Shown piece by piece: positions 54,566 to 64,000 of a stretch of 64,000 nt of DNA (positions are counted from its first letter, which is position 1; every line of letters begins with the position of its first letter). Source of the DNA: Ophiosphaerella korrae (lineage: Eukaryota; Ascomycota; Dothideomycetes; Pleosporales; Phaeosphaeriaceae); NCBI GenBank assembly GCA_028456385.1, contig JALNQF010000002.1:186001-250000 (forward strand). The letters are read 5' to 3'. Below the pieces are notes generated by a model. That model did not search any database. It saw only the letters and a program-made list of their open reading frames with translations, and had not been told where the DNA came from. The translations under genes were made by a program, and so were the position numbers.

Positions 54566-55364
54566 GTCGTAAAACGTCATGATAGGCTATAGGACGGCCT
54601 TGAACAAAAAATATCGGGCGGCCCTGGCCTTATAGATTAGAAACAAAGAAGTAAGCCTCGTTTTATAGCGTCTGTGGAGGGAGATAAGATAGCAGGAGAG
54701 TGCGGGGCATGAATTAGGAAGCTATACTGCGTCGTTTGTGACACTTACTGATGCAAGCCAAGTCTACAATATCGATATGCATGCTGCAGGGAACCTTATA
54801 TGCATTCCCATTGGGTGGTTAGCGGGGGGCCATACATAGAAATTCGATGACCTGCATATCAAGTCAAGGGTGACTACGAGATATTGAGTCTGAGGCGAAG
54901 AATTGACTTTGATAAACATGATAATAGCTTGATCCTGATGACGGTGCCAAGTAACCACGCATGGTTCAGCAATGAATTGAAAGGGGTACCCTAATTGTGG
55001 CGTTACCGCAGGCCCTGATAGGTGCCAGCAAAGCAGGCTTGAAAAGATAAAACGCCACCCGATTGCTCCATGCAGATGGAGAGGAAGTGCGGCTGCCATC
55101 TCGTAATCGAATGAGGATCAGTCGCTGCTGCAATCGCAATTCCGTTTTTGTAACCACCCTTGTCCATTTGTGATCTCGGGTATTCCGTGCGGCAAGCGAA
55201 CAAAGACCGATCTTGGAATTAGCTTGGTTACTCCGTGACCACTACTTCTCAATTGAAACCAATCAAACAATCTTTCCTCTAGAGGGGTCACATGTTATGT
55301 CAAAGGGTGACAGGTTGGCTTATAGATTGGAGATGGCGGTCCGTCTTGGAGAGAAGTCATCACC
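54566..55364. other. intergenic between divergent genes
   Basis: 0.8 kb with the promoters of the P450 and CFEM receptor genes. No other feature. Confidence 0.5.
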
Positions 55365-56994
55365 ATGGAAGTGACCTTTTTGCTTAGGATAGTTGTTGCC
55401 TTCCAGTTATTTCCCAGTATTGCCCAAAGTGGGCAGTATATGCCACAATGCGCGGTTAGTTGCCCCCTTAAGCTTCCGGAAACGAGCGACTTGCTGACCC
55501 TATAAGGCCGATTGTCTTCAAGCAAACCTCCAACAACTTTCAGTATGCGCGCCAGACAACTTGACTTGCATTTGTACCAATCCGGAACTAGCTGTTGCGA
55601 TGCAGGTTTGCGTGGGCGGATCATGTTCTATCAAGCAGATGTTGACTGCGCTAAACGTTACCGACACCATGTGCCAACGACCTGTCCGTGACAGGACATA
55701 CATATCGACTGTAGTAGCTGCCGTTACTGGTGGGTCTGCTGTTCTCGCAGTCATCTTACGGACGATTGATGCGTTGATTGATGGCCAATTTGGCTGGGAT
55801 GATGCTTGCGCCCTGGGCGCCGGTGCCTGGGCGATACCCATGAATGCTGTGCAACTTCCGATCGGTCCTGCAGGATTTGGCCGCGATGCTTGGACTGTAC
55901 CCTTCAATAACTTGATCCTCATACAGAAGGTAACTTTTGCGTTGGAGATGTGTGACAAGGCTGATTTGTATAGATGGTATGGCTTACCCAGATATTCTAC
56001 TGGCCAACGACGGCGCTCTCAAAACTTGCATTCCTCATTTTGTATCTGCGGATATTCCCTCAAGAGAAGCTGCGAAAATACATTTATGCGACCATGACCT
56101 TGACCTTCTGCTACTGGGGTTTCTTCCAATTCAGCAACATCTTCTACTGCCACCCAATGTCGATGGTATGGGAAGCCTGGGACGGCGAGCATGAAGGAAA
56201 GTGCTGGGACATCAATCTCCTTATGTTAGCAGCGGCTGGTATGACCGTGGTTCTAGACTGTGTTATCATCGTATTGCCTACCCAAGGGATTTTGCAGTTA
56301 TCGTTAAACTTCCAGAAGAAGCTCGGCATAGTGGCTATATTTGCGGTTGGAATCTTGTGAGTTCTTGATCTTTACAGGGCCAGCCTGACTGCAACTAACA
56401 TAATGCTAGTACGTTAGTAGTGTCGTGCTTGCGTGTCTGGAAGATCACTAGCTACGCTAAGTCGCTAAATCCGACCTGGGACAATGTGCCTGCAGACTAC
56501 TGGAGTGTGCTGGAAGCTAATGTCAGCGTATTCTGCGTGTGTATGGTAAGTATTCATGACATTTTTTCTTGACACAAGCTTACTGAAAACTTTAGCCCGC
56601 GCTTCGTCGACTCGTTGTTCGACAGATGCCTCTATGGAGAAGGAGGCATAGCCTGAATAGTGTTGCGATCAACAGCCGACACATGTCGGAGCCTAACTCA
56701 GACGACCTAAAAGCATTGGGGAGTAATGCTGGGCCAGGGGGAGCGAGCGTCGTTGTGCATCATCCTTGGGAGCGAACAGTGGCCTGTGAAGCTATGCCTT
56801 CAAGGGGCTCTCTCACATCCTTGAGTGAAGTGCCGTATCTGAAGGCATCAGAGAATGAGTGTATTGAAATCCACGAAGGGACAGATGGAAAGTATATTCT
56901 GCTCCGTCGCGGATTGAAGCCGAGCTTGGGGAATGCCCTAGGGTCGCCAAAGTTGCCAGATCTGGAGCTACCGAATTTTGAAGATGACGACTGA
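55365..56994 (+). CDS. CFEM-domain PTH11-like seven-helix receptor
   Basis: Integral membrane protein of the fungal PTH11/rhodopsin-like class; Pth11 itself is needed for surface sensing in rice blast. Five exons: 55365-55454, 55507-55929, 55974-56356, 56410-56545 and 56596-56994, in phase, 476 residues. A signal peptide (about 1-20) leads to an extracellular CFEM domain (about 29-88) with eight cysteines, including QCA, ADCLQ, SVCAPD, CIC, QVCVGGSC and TMC. Seven hydrophobic segments follow, starting with TYISTVVAAVTGGSAVLAVI and including ALSKLAFLILYLRIF, the conserved NIFYCHPMSMVWEAWDGEHE loop and LLMLAAAGMTVVLDCVIIVL. The cytoplasmic tail is long and Ser/Pro-rich. Ligand and G-protein coupling are unknown. 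Confidence 0.9.
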
Positions 56995-57439
56995 GGCAGT
57001 GATGGTTTTGTTTGTATAGTTTATGTATATAATTAATCGTGAAAATATTAATCGGCTTTTTGAATCACTAAAACACTAAAACTCGCTTGACTGATAAGGG
57101 GGCGAAGGTGGTTGGGGCGACGACAGGACAGGCTCGCAGGGCATGGCGTTGGCGCCTGCCACGCTTGGCCATGCGCTTGATCATGCATGTACGATCGATG
57201 GGAGAAAGCAAACCTTCCAGATTGGGAAGGCTCGGTATCGCGCAATAACGTGATCTGCAACCTCTCAGCTCAGACGCGACATGCACTCGCACCAACGGAA
57301 TACCTGGCATTGCCTCAGCACCTTCGAAACTCGAGCCGTTGCCCAGGAACACTGCTGAAGTCCGATCCGAGAGCCATTGGCCCAACCCCAGCCCCAGAGA
57401 GCATCCCATCCCCCTTACGACAGTTTCTTCAGCTCCGCC
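56995..57439. other. intergenic, 0.4 kb
   Basis: 3' flank of the receptor gene and promoter of MIC12; no gene seen despite overlapping open frames on the minus strand. Confidence 0.5.
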
Positions 57440-57827
57440 ATGGGCTTCACAACCGGCTTCGTACGTGCGACATCCCCTTGGCCTGCGCTCTCCTAATAAT
57501 TCATGATAGCTTGGGGGCGTGACGCTCACCTCGGCCGTGCTCTACCTCACAATCTCAATGCACACGCAAAGCCGCATGCACCAAGCCGCCCTGCTACGCC
57601 AACAACGCCAGATCCTTGCCGACTTCTACGAGCCCAAACAGCCAGAACCCGAGCCAGCGCCGCGAGTAGTCCCCGTTGGTTTAGTAGAGATGGCTAAAGA
57701 CCGGTGGAACCGCAGCCTTGAGGAGAGCATCCGGAAAGTGTACAACACAGACTGGAGAAGAGTGCGGGAGGAGGCCGAGGACAGGGCGAGTACCATCGCA
57801 GAGAGAATTAGACAGCAGAGCAAGTAA
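57440..57827 (+). CDS. mic12: MICOS complex subunit Mic12 (Aim5-like)
   Basis: Small mitochondrial inner-membrane protein linking MICOS sub-complexes at cristae junctions. Two exons, 57440-57460 (MGFTTGF) and 57510-57827, with a 49-nt intron, 112 residues. The N-terminal motif MGFTTGFLGGVTLTSAVLYL is completed by the splice and forms the single membrane segment with glycine pattern typical of Mic12. The rest is a charged helical domain (KDRWNRSLEESIRKVYNTDW, REEAEDRASTIAERI). Length and layout fit the family. The short first exon is easily missed. Confidence 0.9.
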
Positions 57828-58201
57828 GAGCAGGCGCAGTGTATATCAGCAGCTAGTGGGGTAGGGCGGTAAGGGTGAAAGAGAGGCGGCCCTTGTGACG
57901 ATACCTTTTTGGAGCAAGGCATAGTTGCAGTAAATCCTCAAGTGGCCACACCAATCGTGCTGCTGTGGGCCTGGGTTTGTTTTGTTTACCCACACAAGTG
58001 TTTCTGTTTTCCACGCGTTTCGCCGTGTTTCTGTTATTACCTTCTTTCACCTCTGGTTTCGAGCTTGTTATTGTGCACCGCGCTTCTACTCAATTCTACT
58101 CGACCCATGCCACCCCCAAGCACCTCCACCTCCACCACCCAACCAACCGCCTCACCAGGTTCCCCCACATTCTGATCAGCTCTACAATTCTGTGGCCTGT
58201 C
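57828..58201. other. 5' region of the large orphan gene
   Basis: 374 bp between MIC12 and the next start. CT- and CCA-rich toward the right end, as often in fungal 5' UTRs. The downstream frame is open back to 57965 but without similarity-like sequence. Confidence 0.5.
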
Positions 58202-61200
58202 ATGGCATCTATTGGCAAGGTCTTCGACTTGCTCGACGACCGTCAGCTCGACCTGGATGACGTGGTTGGCAATGTTCAGCCGTTTCCGACAATTGTGCCT
58301 TACTCAACCTACACCCACAACGTGTTTGTGTATCGCATGGACATGAAGCATCACCATTTCTTGGCCTTGATCCAAGACTTCACCAGCCGCAAATCGCAGG
58401 AGAAATCCACCGAGTTGTGGACCTGGTTTGCGCAATTCGACGCTCCTGGCGAAGAGCTGCGCCAAGCGAGCGCGTTTTCACACTCACCAAAGAAGCCCAG
58501 ACTAGCCTACGAGCAGCCCAGCGCCAATCCTCATGAGCCGCAGACACAACCCCCCATGCCTGTAACTGACATCTTCACCCGATGTGTCCTCAGCTCGCAG
58601 CTCAAGAAGGAAGAAGAAATGCTGAGAATACTTATCGACATCGTTCAGGTAGAGGACACCATCGTGCCCAACTTTATCGAATTCCTCTACAGGTGGATCG
58701 ACTACTTTGAAGGCGACGGAACAGCTTTGAAGGCAGCCCTACAATCCGAGATTCCAAGTCTGTGGGACTTTGAATATCACCCTGTCTTGCTGACATCAGA
58801 GCTCAAGGAGAAAGTGATGAGCCTGACCGCCAACCAAGGCAAGTCTGGGGAAGACGGCGAGGCCCAACAGCTGGTGCCAGATTTTCCCACTAAGAAGATG
58901 CGTGACAAGCCAGATTTGGCAGCTATGGAGCGCCAGACAGAAGAAAGTGAGCGCCTCAAGTATCGCGAGGTCAAGTATGGCCTGCAGCCACCGAAGGTGG
59001 AGCAACCCCTCCCCCCTCTAATTAACATTCCGCAAGACGAGCGAAAACGTATCAAGTACTTCGCTGCTTGCTTCAAATCGCGTCAACGCGCAATATTTCT
59101 CCTTCTTGAAGCCGGCCTTAGCATGCAACAGATTGGTAACTACAGAAAGATGCAAAAGGGCCACCCACGAGACACACCTAAAGGTGGAGACGCAAGAACG
59201 ATGGAGAGTCTACGACACTATCGCGACAACTCAGAATCGGCGCAAGCATTCCACACGATGAAAGAAGAGGTGCAGAAGAAGCAGAAAGAAATTGCTATCA
59301 GTAGCAAATTAGCGATTGAGGCACAACTTGCTGCAAAAAATCCAACTTCCGAGGGTAGTTCGGGTGTGCCGCTTATACCTCCTACACCGCCGTATGCTCC
59401 TGCTCCAGCCATGTCTGAGCAGATGCTGAGCCAAATCCGGACAAAGACGACAGAGAGTCCAAAGAATTTCAAAGTTCCTGCGCACCTTGCTGGCAGGATG
59501 AAAAGCTTACTCTTCAAAGCCCCGATGGACGAAGCACAAGAAGAAACAAACAAAAATCTACCAGAAAAAAGTCCGCCTCTCCGTAATCGCTTCTCTGATG
59601 CTCCTCCCTGTCCATTTGACACTATTGGAGAAATCAGAGGTAGTGGCCGCGCTTACACAAGTCTAGATGATCATGGTAGAAGGAGCGATCTCCTTCGTCC
59701 GCCGACAACAGTTACAGAACTACCTCTACAAGTCGATGTTTACGCACCTCCGAATTTTTCTGCCACAAACGTACAGCATGGTTCTTTAAGCTCTTCCTGG
59801 ACAGTGTCTACAGGAGAAGTATCGAAGGCCCCAACACCTGCGGAAATTGCTGTGTACCTACAGAATCAGACCCCAGAGCAAACCCAAGACCTTGTCTCAC
59901 TGCTGAAGCCTGAAGTACGTCAAGCTATAGTTGACAGTGGTTTGCTTCAAGGATCACAAGATCGAGCGCTGCCATCTGGTGGTGTAAACGCTGGAGCAGA
60001 ACAGCATTCACCCGGAGCTTTGACTCCGGTAAGCTCTAATCAGATCAGCACCATCGGGACGTCTCCTTACCTAACTCATCCATCTGTTACTCAAACCGGC
60101 CCTTCGAATACAGGTACAAGCGCAAGTGAAGGCCAATCCCGGGATGCTTCCTTCCCTTTCCTCCCACCGCCGATTCGCCCATCGACCGTGGCTAGTCCAT
60201 CCAGACAATCTCAACCTACTTTGCCACCCTCACCCTTCTCGACTCGTTCTCTAGTAAATTCTTTACCTTCAATTTCGGAGACCAGCTCTCAGTCTGTTGA
60301 TCAAAAGCCCACTGACTTCCAGATGCACCAGTCTTCTAGTTCTATGGGATACCAGCCACCCCCACAAATCAGTATTTCATCTAATCAAACTATGCAACAA
60401 TTGCCCGGTTATCAGAGCGCATCCAGCCCAAATGCGACCCTGGGTACCAGGACGCAGCTGCATCCAAGCCCAGCATACCCTCCTCCAACACCAGGTCATA
60501 TTATCAATGTAGACTATGTCCGTACACTATTACGACAGCATGAGGATGAAAAACAGAGGCAGGCACAAATGCTCCCGCCATCTCCTTATCTAGCGCAGAG
60601 TACAGGCCAATCTCCAGCCCCACAGTCTCAGATCGCAGCTCAACAGTATGCAAGGCCTGCTGCTGAACCATCAGTACCGCTTCTAACGCCCCCATCTATC
60701 ACAATTACGGCGCCTCAGCTCCAGCCTTCACAGTCAAGGCCACTCTCACCTTCAGCCCCAATGATATCACCGCCCCGTACTGGCCTCCAACGCAATGCGC
60801 CGACACCCTTGAATCTGGTCCCTCCTCCAACTTCCCCCCTATCCTCTAACCTCCTCCGTCCCACACCTCCCATCCCCATCCCCAAAACCGAAGGTATCCC
60901 CATCCAAATCTACTTCCCAAATATCGTCTTACCTGGTAATGGCATTGGATTTGGCGGCCTTCGCCTGGGCAACGGCCTAGCCAACGAGACCGACGCCTTC
61001 CTCCTCGGCTACACCCATCCCGGCAGTGGCAAGATAACGCTTAGACAAGCGGTCTTCTTGCCTGTCGGCGTGTGGACAAATAATTTGAGCCAAATTCAAA
61101 AGGGCATGTATGAGCTGCTTGAGATGTATTTGCCAAGAGAGGACCACGAGAGTGCTCCGAAGAACCGATTATATGGCAAAGGCAAGGGGCATGCTGCAGC

Positions 61201-61516
61201 ATATGAGAAGCTTGTGCAGGCGTATAATATCATGATGACGGATGATAGGGAGGCGCGCCTGACTAAACGATGGCGGGTGACTCGGGGACCGACGACGGAG
61301 AAGGGTAGAGGCTCTGTGTGGGAGGGTTACGGTGTCAAGCTCAGTACTCCCATTGAGATGACTGCTGAAGAGAGGCAAGGCGCGAAGATGAGCTCATGGA
61401 TCGTGGATGAGGGCGTCAACAAGAAGAAGCCCGAAGTGGAGGATGAGCACGCGAAGAGGATGAGGGAGTTGGAGGAGCTCATGGAGGAGGAAGAGGAGCA
61501 AGGGCTATACGATTAA
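58202..61516 (+). CDS. large uncharacterised fungal protein (1104 aa)
   Basis: Single exon. The start at 58202 (MASIGKVFDLLDDRQLDLDD) was preferred over the in-frame ATG at 57965 because the intervening stretch reads like untranslated sequence. N-terminal residues about 20-240 look folded, with helices such as MKHHHFLALIQDFTSRKSQE and TIVPNFIEFLYRWIDYF. A basic/helical part follows (DERKRIKYFAACFKSRQRAI, then a helix-turn-helix-like EAGLSMQQIGNYRKMQKGH). Residues about 400-900 are low complexity, rich in Pro/Ser/Gln. The C-terminus is folded again (GIPIQIYFPNIVLPGNGIGF, then LRQAVFLPVGVWTNNL) and ends in an acidic run EEEEEQGLYD. The layout suggests a nuclear or scaffold protein, but that is inference; no family is recognised. 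Confidence 0.75.
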   Translation: MASIGKVFDLLDDRQLDLDDVVGNVQPFPTIVPYSTYTHNVFVYRMDMKHHHFLALIQDFTSRKSQEKSTELWTWFAQFDAPGEELRQASAFSHSPKKPRLAYEQPSANPHEPQTQPPMPVTDIFTRCVLSSQLKKEEEMLRILIDIVQVEDTIVPNFIEFLYRWIDYFEGDGTALKAALQSEIPSLWDFEYHPVLLTSELKEKVMSLTANQGKSGEDGEAQQLVPDFPTKKMRDKPDLAAMERQTEESERLKYREVKYGLQPPKVEQPLPPLINIPQDERKRIKYFAACFKSRQRAIFLLLEAGLSMQQIGNYRKMQKGHPRDTPKGGDARTMESLRHYRDNSESAQAFHTMKEEVQKKQKEIAISSKLAIEAQLAAKNPTSEGSSGVPLIPPTPPYAPAPAMSEQMLSQIRTKTTESPKNFKVPAHLAGRMKSLLFKAPMDEAQEETNKNLPEKSPPLRNRFSDAPPCPFDTIGEIRGSGRAYTSLDDHGRRSDLLRPPTTVTELPLQVDVYAPPNFSATNVQHGSLSSSWTVSTGEVSKAPTPAEIAVYLQNQTPEQTQDLVSLLKPEVRQAIVDSGLLQGSQDRALPSGGVNAGAEQHSPGALTPVSSNQISTIGTSPYLTHPSVTQTGPSNTGTSASEGQSRDASFPFLPPPIRPSTVASPSRQSQPTLPPSPFSTRSLVNSLPSISETSSQSVDQKPTDFQMHQSSSSMGYQPPPQISISSNQTMQQLPGYQSASSPNATLGTRTQLHPSPAYPPPTPGHIINVDYVRTLLRQHEDEKQRQAQMLPPSPYLAQSTGQSPAPQSQIAAQQYARPAAEPSVPLLTPPSITITAPQLQPSQSRPLSPSAPMISPPRTGLQRNAPTPLNLVPPPTSPLSSNLLRPTPPIPIPKTEGIPIQIYFPNIVLPGNGIGFGGLRLGNGLANETDAFLLGYTHPGSGKITLRQAVFLPVGVWTNNLSQIQKGMYELLEMYLPREDHESAPKNRLYGKGKGHAAAYEKLVQAYNIMMTDDREARLTKRWRVTRGPTTEKGRGSVWEGYGVKLSTPIEMTAEERQGAKMSSWIVDEGVNKKKPEVEDEHAKRMRELEELMEEEEEQGLYD

Positions 61517-61859
61517 AAGCTTCAAGAACGAGTGGTGGGATTGATAGATCATCGTGGCTTTTCTGAACTATGATTTTCTACATCCCCCGCTATCGGCTTC
61601 TGGGACCTGAGGGAGGAACAAGGATTGTACGATTAAAAAGCTTGAGGAACGAGGTCGTGGGATTGAGGGATCATCGTAGCTCTTCTGGGCTGAACTTTTC
61701 CCTCATCTCCCGCCACCGACGTCTAGGCGCAAATGGACGAAGAGGACCACAGATTGTATGATAAAGAAAGGCTCGAGAACGAGGTGGTGGGATCGATGGA
61801 TTCATCGTGGCTCTTTCTGAGCTACAATTATATACATCTCCCGCCATCAACTTCTAAAT
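61488..61859. repeat. gene junction repeated three times in tandem (about 120-127 bp unit)
   Basis: Three diverged copies start near 61488, 61609 and 61736. Each opens with the 3' end of the large orphan gene (GAA-rich, then TAC/TATGAT and a stop), followed by a common spacer (GAACGAGGTNGTGGGAT, ATCATCGTGGCTCTT) and the antisense of the SDR C-terminus (ATCTCCCGCCA-like, encoding EVDGGR). Copy 1 still serves the orphan gene's end and copy 3 the SDR's end; copy 2 is unused. Confidence 0.8.
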
Positions 61860-62632
61860 TCACGCCTGTTATAAAACCTGCTTCTGAACTAGCCATGAAT
61901 ACGCACGCTGATGTGACATCGTCCACTTCGCCAATTCTGCCCATGGGAACATTGCTTGTGAACTTGGTCCGATTTTCAGGTGTGTCTTCCATACCTGTGA
62001 AGGCGCTAAAAAGGCCGGTGCTAGTTACCAGCGGACAGATGGAGACGACGCGGATCTGATGCGGACCATACTCGGCCGCGAGCCCTTTGGTCGCATTCCA
62101 TATCGCACCTTTACTCGCGTTGTACCACACAAGGCCAGGCCGAGGTCGAGTTGCACCAACACTCGCAATGTTGATGATCACGCCACCTTCTTTCCTCTCA
62201 ATGGCTTGGTTGATCCACGCATTGCACCCCAGATACACGCCTTTTACGTTGATATCAAATGTTCGCTCGAACTCCTCCTCTGTGACATCTACAGTCGGCT
62301 TGTTGGTGTAACTCCATCCTGCATTATTGACTAAGATATCACAGCGCCCAAACTTTTCGATACACGCAGAGACGGTGGCTTTCCAGTCTGTGGCCTTGGT
62401 AACGTCCATTTTGTGAAAGGCGAGCGCACTTGGGTTGGTGGCTACGGTGGCTTCACCGCCGGATTGGTTGATGTCACTAACTAACACTTTTGCACCCTCT
62501 GCTGCGAAAGCTTTGCTGATGCCGGCGCCGAATCCTGAGCCACCGCCTTGTGCATGTGTTAGTTGCTGACCACAAGAGGTATGAAGGGCTGGTACCTGTC
62601 ACGATGGCGACCTTGCCGTCTAAACGACCCAT
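61828..62632 (-). CDS. short-chain dehydrogenase/reductase
   Basis: Classical SDR, NAD(P)-dependent oxidoreductase of unknown substrate. Exons 62632-62596 and 62546-61828 with a 49-nt intron, 251 residues, the normal size. The cofactor motif TGGGSGFG is completed across the intron (MGRLDGKVAIVTG-GGSGFGAGISKAF). DINQSG marks the Rossmann acidic position, CDILVNNAGWS the NAG motif, IINIASVGA the catalytic Ser strand and YNASK the catalytic Tyr/Lys. The C-terminus FITGVNLEVDGGRCI is standard. Its last codons lie within the third copy of the adjoining repeat. It is divergent from the aldehyde dehydrogenase gene (534 bp apart), so co-regulation is possible but not shown. Confidence 0.9.
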
Positions 62633-63165
62633 GATGAAGACAATAGAAAAAGCAAATTTCACAGGAAGCAATTAATTAGCAGTCACAAATAAGTTATTCA
62701 GAGAGAACTAGAGGCTGATATAGAAAGAGCGACATGACTGCTCCGAGTAACAACAGCATTCTCCCCGCACACCCTCATTTCGGTAAGCCGCATACCATGT
62801 GTCCGAACATCCCCAATATGTGGATCTTGGTCATCTTTCCATAAAAATTTACCGAATCGGCTGTACTTCAGAGTACCGCAGATGAGGGGTAATTTCGGTG
62901 CGAGGGGTGACGTATTTGAAGAAAGAGCTATGGCCACCGGGGGAAGGAACCAATGAGAACCAGATGCCGCCGACGTTCCTTCCCCTCGGCTCACCACATT
63001 CAGTCGGCTATATGGATTGCCAATCATGGAGATTGCCGAGAGATGAAAGTGGGGTTCGTGTCTGGGTGTCATAGGTTGATTTCTTTCCAGGTCTAGAAGA
63101 ATATTCATCGACTATTCACTCCTCCATCGTGACCTCGGCTGTAGGTAGCGTCAAAGTGATCAGTA
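62633..63165. promoter_or_regulatory. intergenic region between divergent SDR and SSADH genes
   Basis: 533 bp holding both promoters. Open frames on the minus strand (62698-63108) have no recognisable content. No element assigned. Confidence 0.45.
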
Positions 63166-64000
63166 GAATGGGTTCGACTGAGAAATACGAGCTGCCATTC
63201 AAGGTACAGAGATGAATCACGGAATTTTCTCTCCTGTTGACATCCAAGTAGCTCAAAAATCCAGACTTGCTTCACAATCGATCCTTCATTCATGGCAAAT
63301 GGGTGAACTCAAAGTCCGGTAAAAGCTTCGAAGTCGCAGGTGAGTTAATCGTAGTCTAGGCACTGGGCATTAACTGACGAAATCCGAGACCCTGGAACTG
63401 GCAAGACATGGATTGAGTGCCCCACAAACGATGCATCGGACGTTGATGATGCCGTCAAAAGTTCACATGAATGTTTCCTTGAGTACAAGAAGATCAGCCC
63501 ACGACAACGAGCACAGATGCTGTACAAATGGGACACCTTGATCAAAGAAAATAGAGACGACATAGCCACTATTCTCGTGTATGAGACTGGAAAGCCGAGA
63601 GCTGAGGCATATGGAGAGATTGACTACTCAACCGGCTTCACTTGGTGGTTTGCAGGAGAAGCAGAGCGCATTCAAGGATCAGTCTTCACTCCTGCGCTCC
63701 CAAATCGTCGCATCTTCACGATTAAACAGCCATTGGGAGTCGCTGCGGCACTGGTACCATGGAATTTCCCTATTGCAATGGTTTTGCGTAAAGCTGGTGC
63801 TGCTCTTGCTGCTGGTTGCACCATGATCGTAAAGCCGAGTCCCGAGACCCCTATAAGCATTCTGGCACTAGCTTATCTTGCAGACAAAGCTGGCTTTCCC
63901 AAGGGCGCACTAAATGTCCTAACAACAGATCTTGACAAGACACCAGAGCTTAGCGAAGCTCTTTGTCGGCACTCACTCATCAATAAGGTTACTTTTACCG
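63166..64000 (+). CDS. succinate-semialdehyde dehydrogenase-like aldehyde dehydrogenase, 3' end beyond window
   Basis: Oxidises succinate semialdehyde to succinate, the last step of the GABA shunt, if the specificity holds. Exons 63166-63201, 63252-63339 and 63389 to the window edge, in phase (about 245 residues visible of an expected 490). Seen: the N-terminal LKNPDLLHNRSFIHGKWVNS, EVADPGTGK across the second intron, and EYKKISPRQRAQMLYKW. The signature GFTWWFAGEAERIQGS is close to the SSADH/GabD group. The cofactor-site block ALVPWNFPIAMVLRKAGAAL includes the oxyanion Asn, and VKPSPETP the cofactor-binding Lys. Catalytic Glu and Cys would lie past the window end. Assigned by similarity; a neighbouring aldehyde dehydrogenase class cannot be excluded. 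Confidence 0.88.

Noticed and set aside
49378..56994. Secondary-metabolite cluster around the P450
   Set aside because: No polyketide synthase, peptide synthetase, terpene cyclase or cluster regulator is present; neighbours are a peptidase and a receptor.

Overview
This is a nuclear window from a filamentous ascomycete (Pezizomycotina; the mix of families would fit a dothideomycete, but that rank is inference). The signs are short GT-AG introns of about 48-80 nt with CTAAC-type branch sites, intron-poor genes on both strands, and lineage markers: FlbA-type RGS protein, CFEM/PTH11-like receptor, NACHT NLR, ALG11, COX18, MIC12, TRAPPC13 and DENN proteins. No transposase, rRNA or CRISPR was found. 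Coordinates were assembled by hand by joining reading frames across splice sites and checking phase.

Layout. 0-6 kb: NEM1 phosphatase and a five-exon NACHT NLR. 6-8.4 kb: a short-chain dehydrogenase fused in frame to a polysaccharide deacetylase, broken by two TAG codons. 10-13 kb: COX18 and ALG11, divergent. 13-16 kb: a small secreted protein, a tRNA-Leu(CAG) gene and a GPI-type surface protein without a start codon. 16.8-27.3 kb: a DENN protein, TRAPPC13, a SET-domain relic, a UPF0662-family gene and ribosomal protein P1. 27-32 kb: sparse, with one Ser/Pro-rich orphan and a four-copy structured repeat. 32-38.6 kb: CHK1 and flbA. 38.6-43.2 kb: no recognisable gene. 43-49 kb: an orphan protein, a frameshifted phosphopantothenoylcysteine decarboxylase and an Aurora kinase. 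49-57 kb: an S41 peptidase, a P450 and a CFEM receptor. 57-64 kb: MIC12, a large orphan, a triplicated gene junction, an SDR and the 5' part of a succinate-semialdehyde dehydrogenase.

The genes do not form one pathway. They are mainly housekeeping (lipid and ER control, N-glycan assembly, mitochondrial assembly, vesicle traffic, cell-cycle kinases) mixed with surface and accessory functions (receptor, secreted protein, NLR, P450).

The most striking item is the tRNA-Leu(CAG) gene at 14626-14757 on the minus strand. Its T-loop is split by a 50-nt insert with every mark of a spliceosomal intron: GTAAGT donor, TTCTAAC branch site and CAG acceptor. Removing it gives a perfect 82-nt tRNA. Second is a P450 intron that can only be removed in frame as a spliceosomal twin intron (stwintron). 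Several genes carry single lesions, and three of these are G-to-A changes in TpG context, as repeat-induced point mutation would leave.
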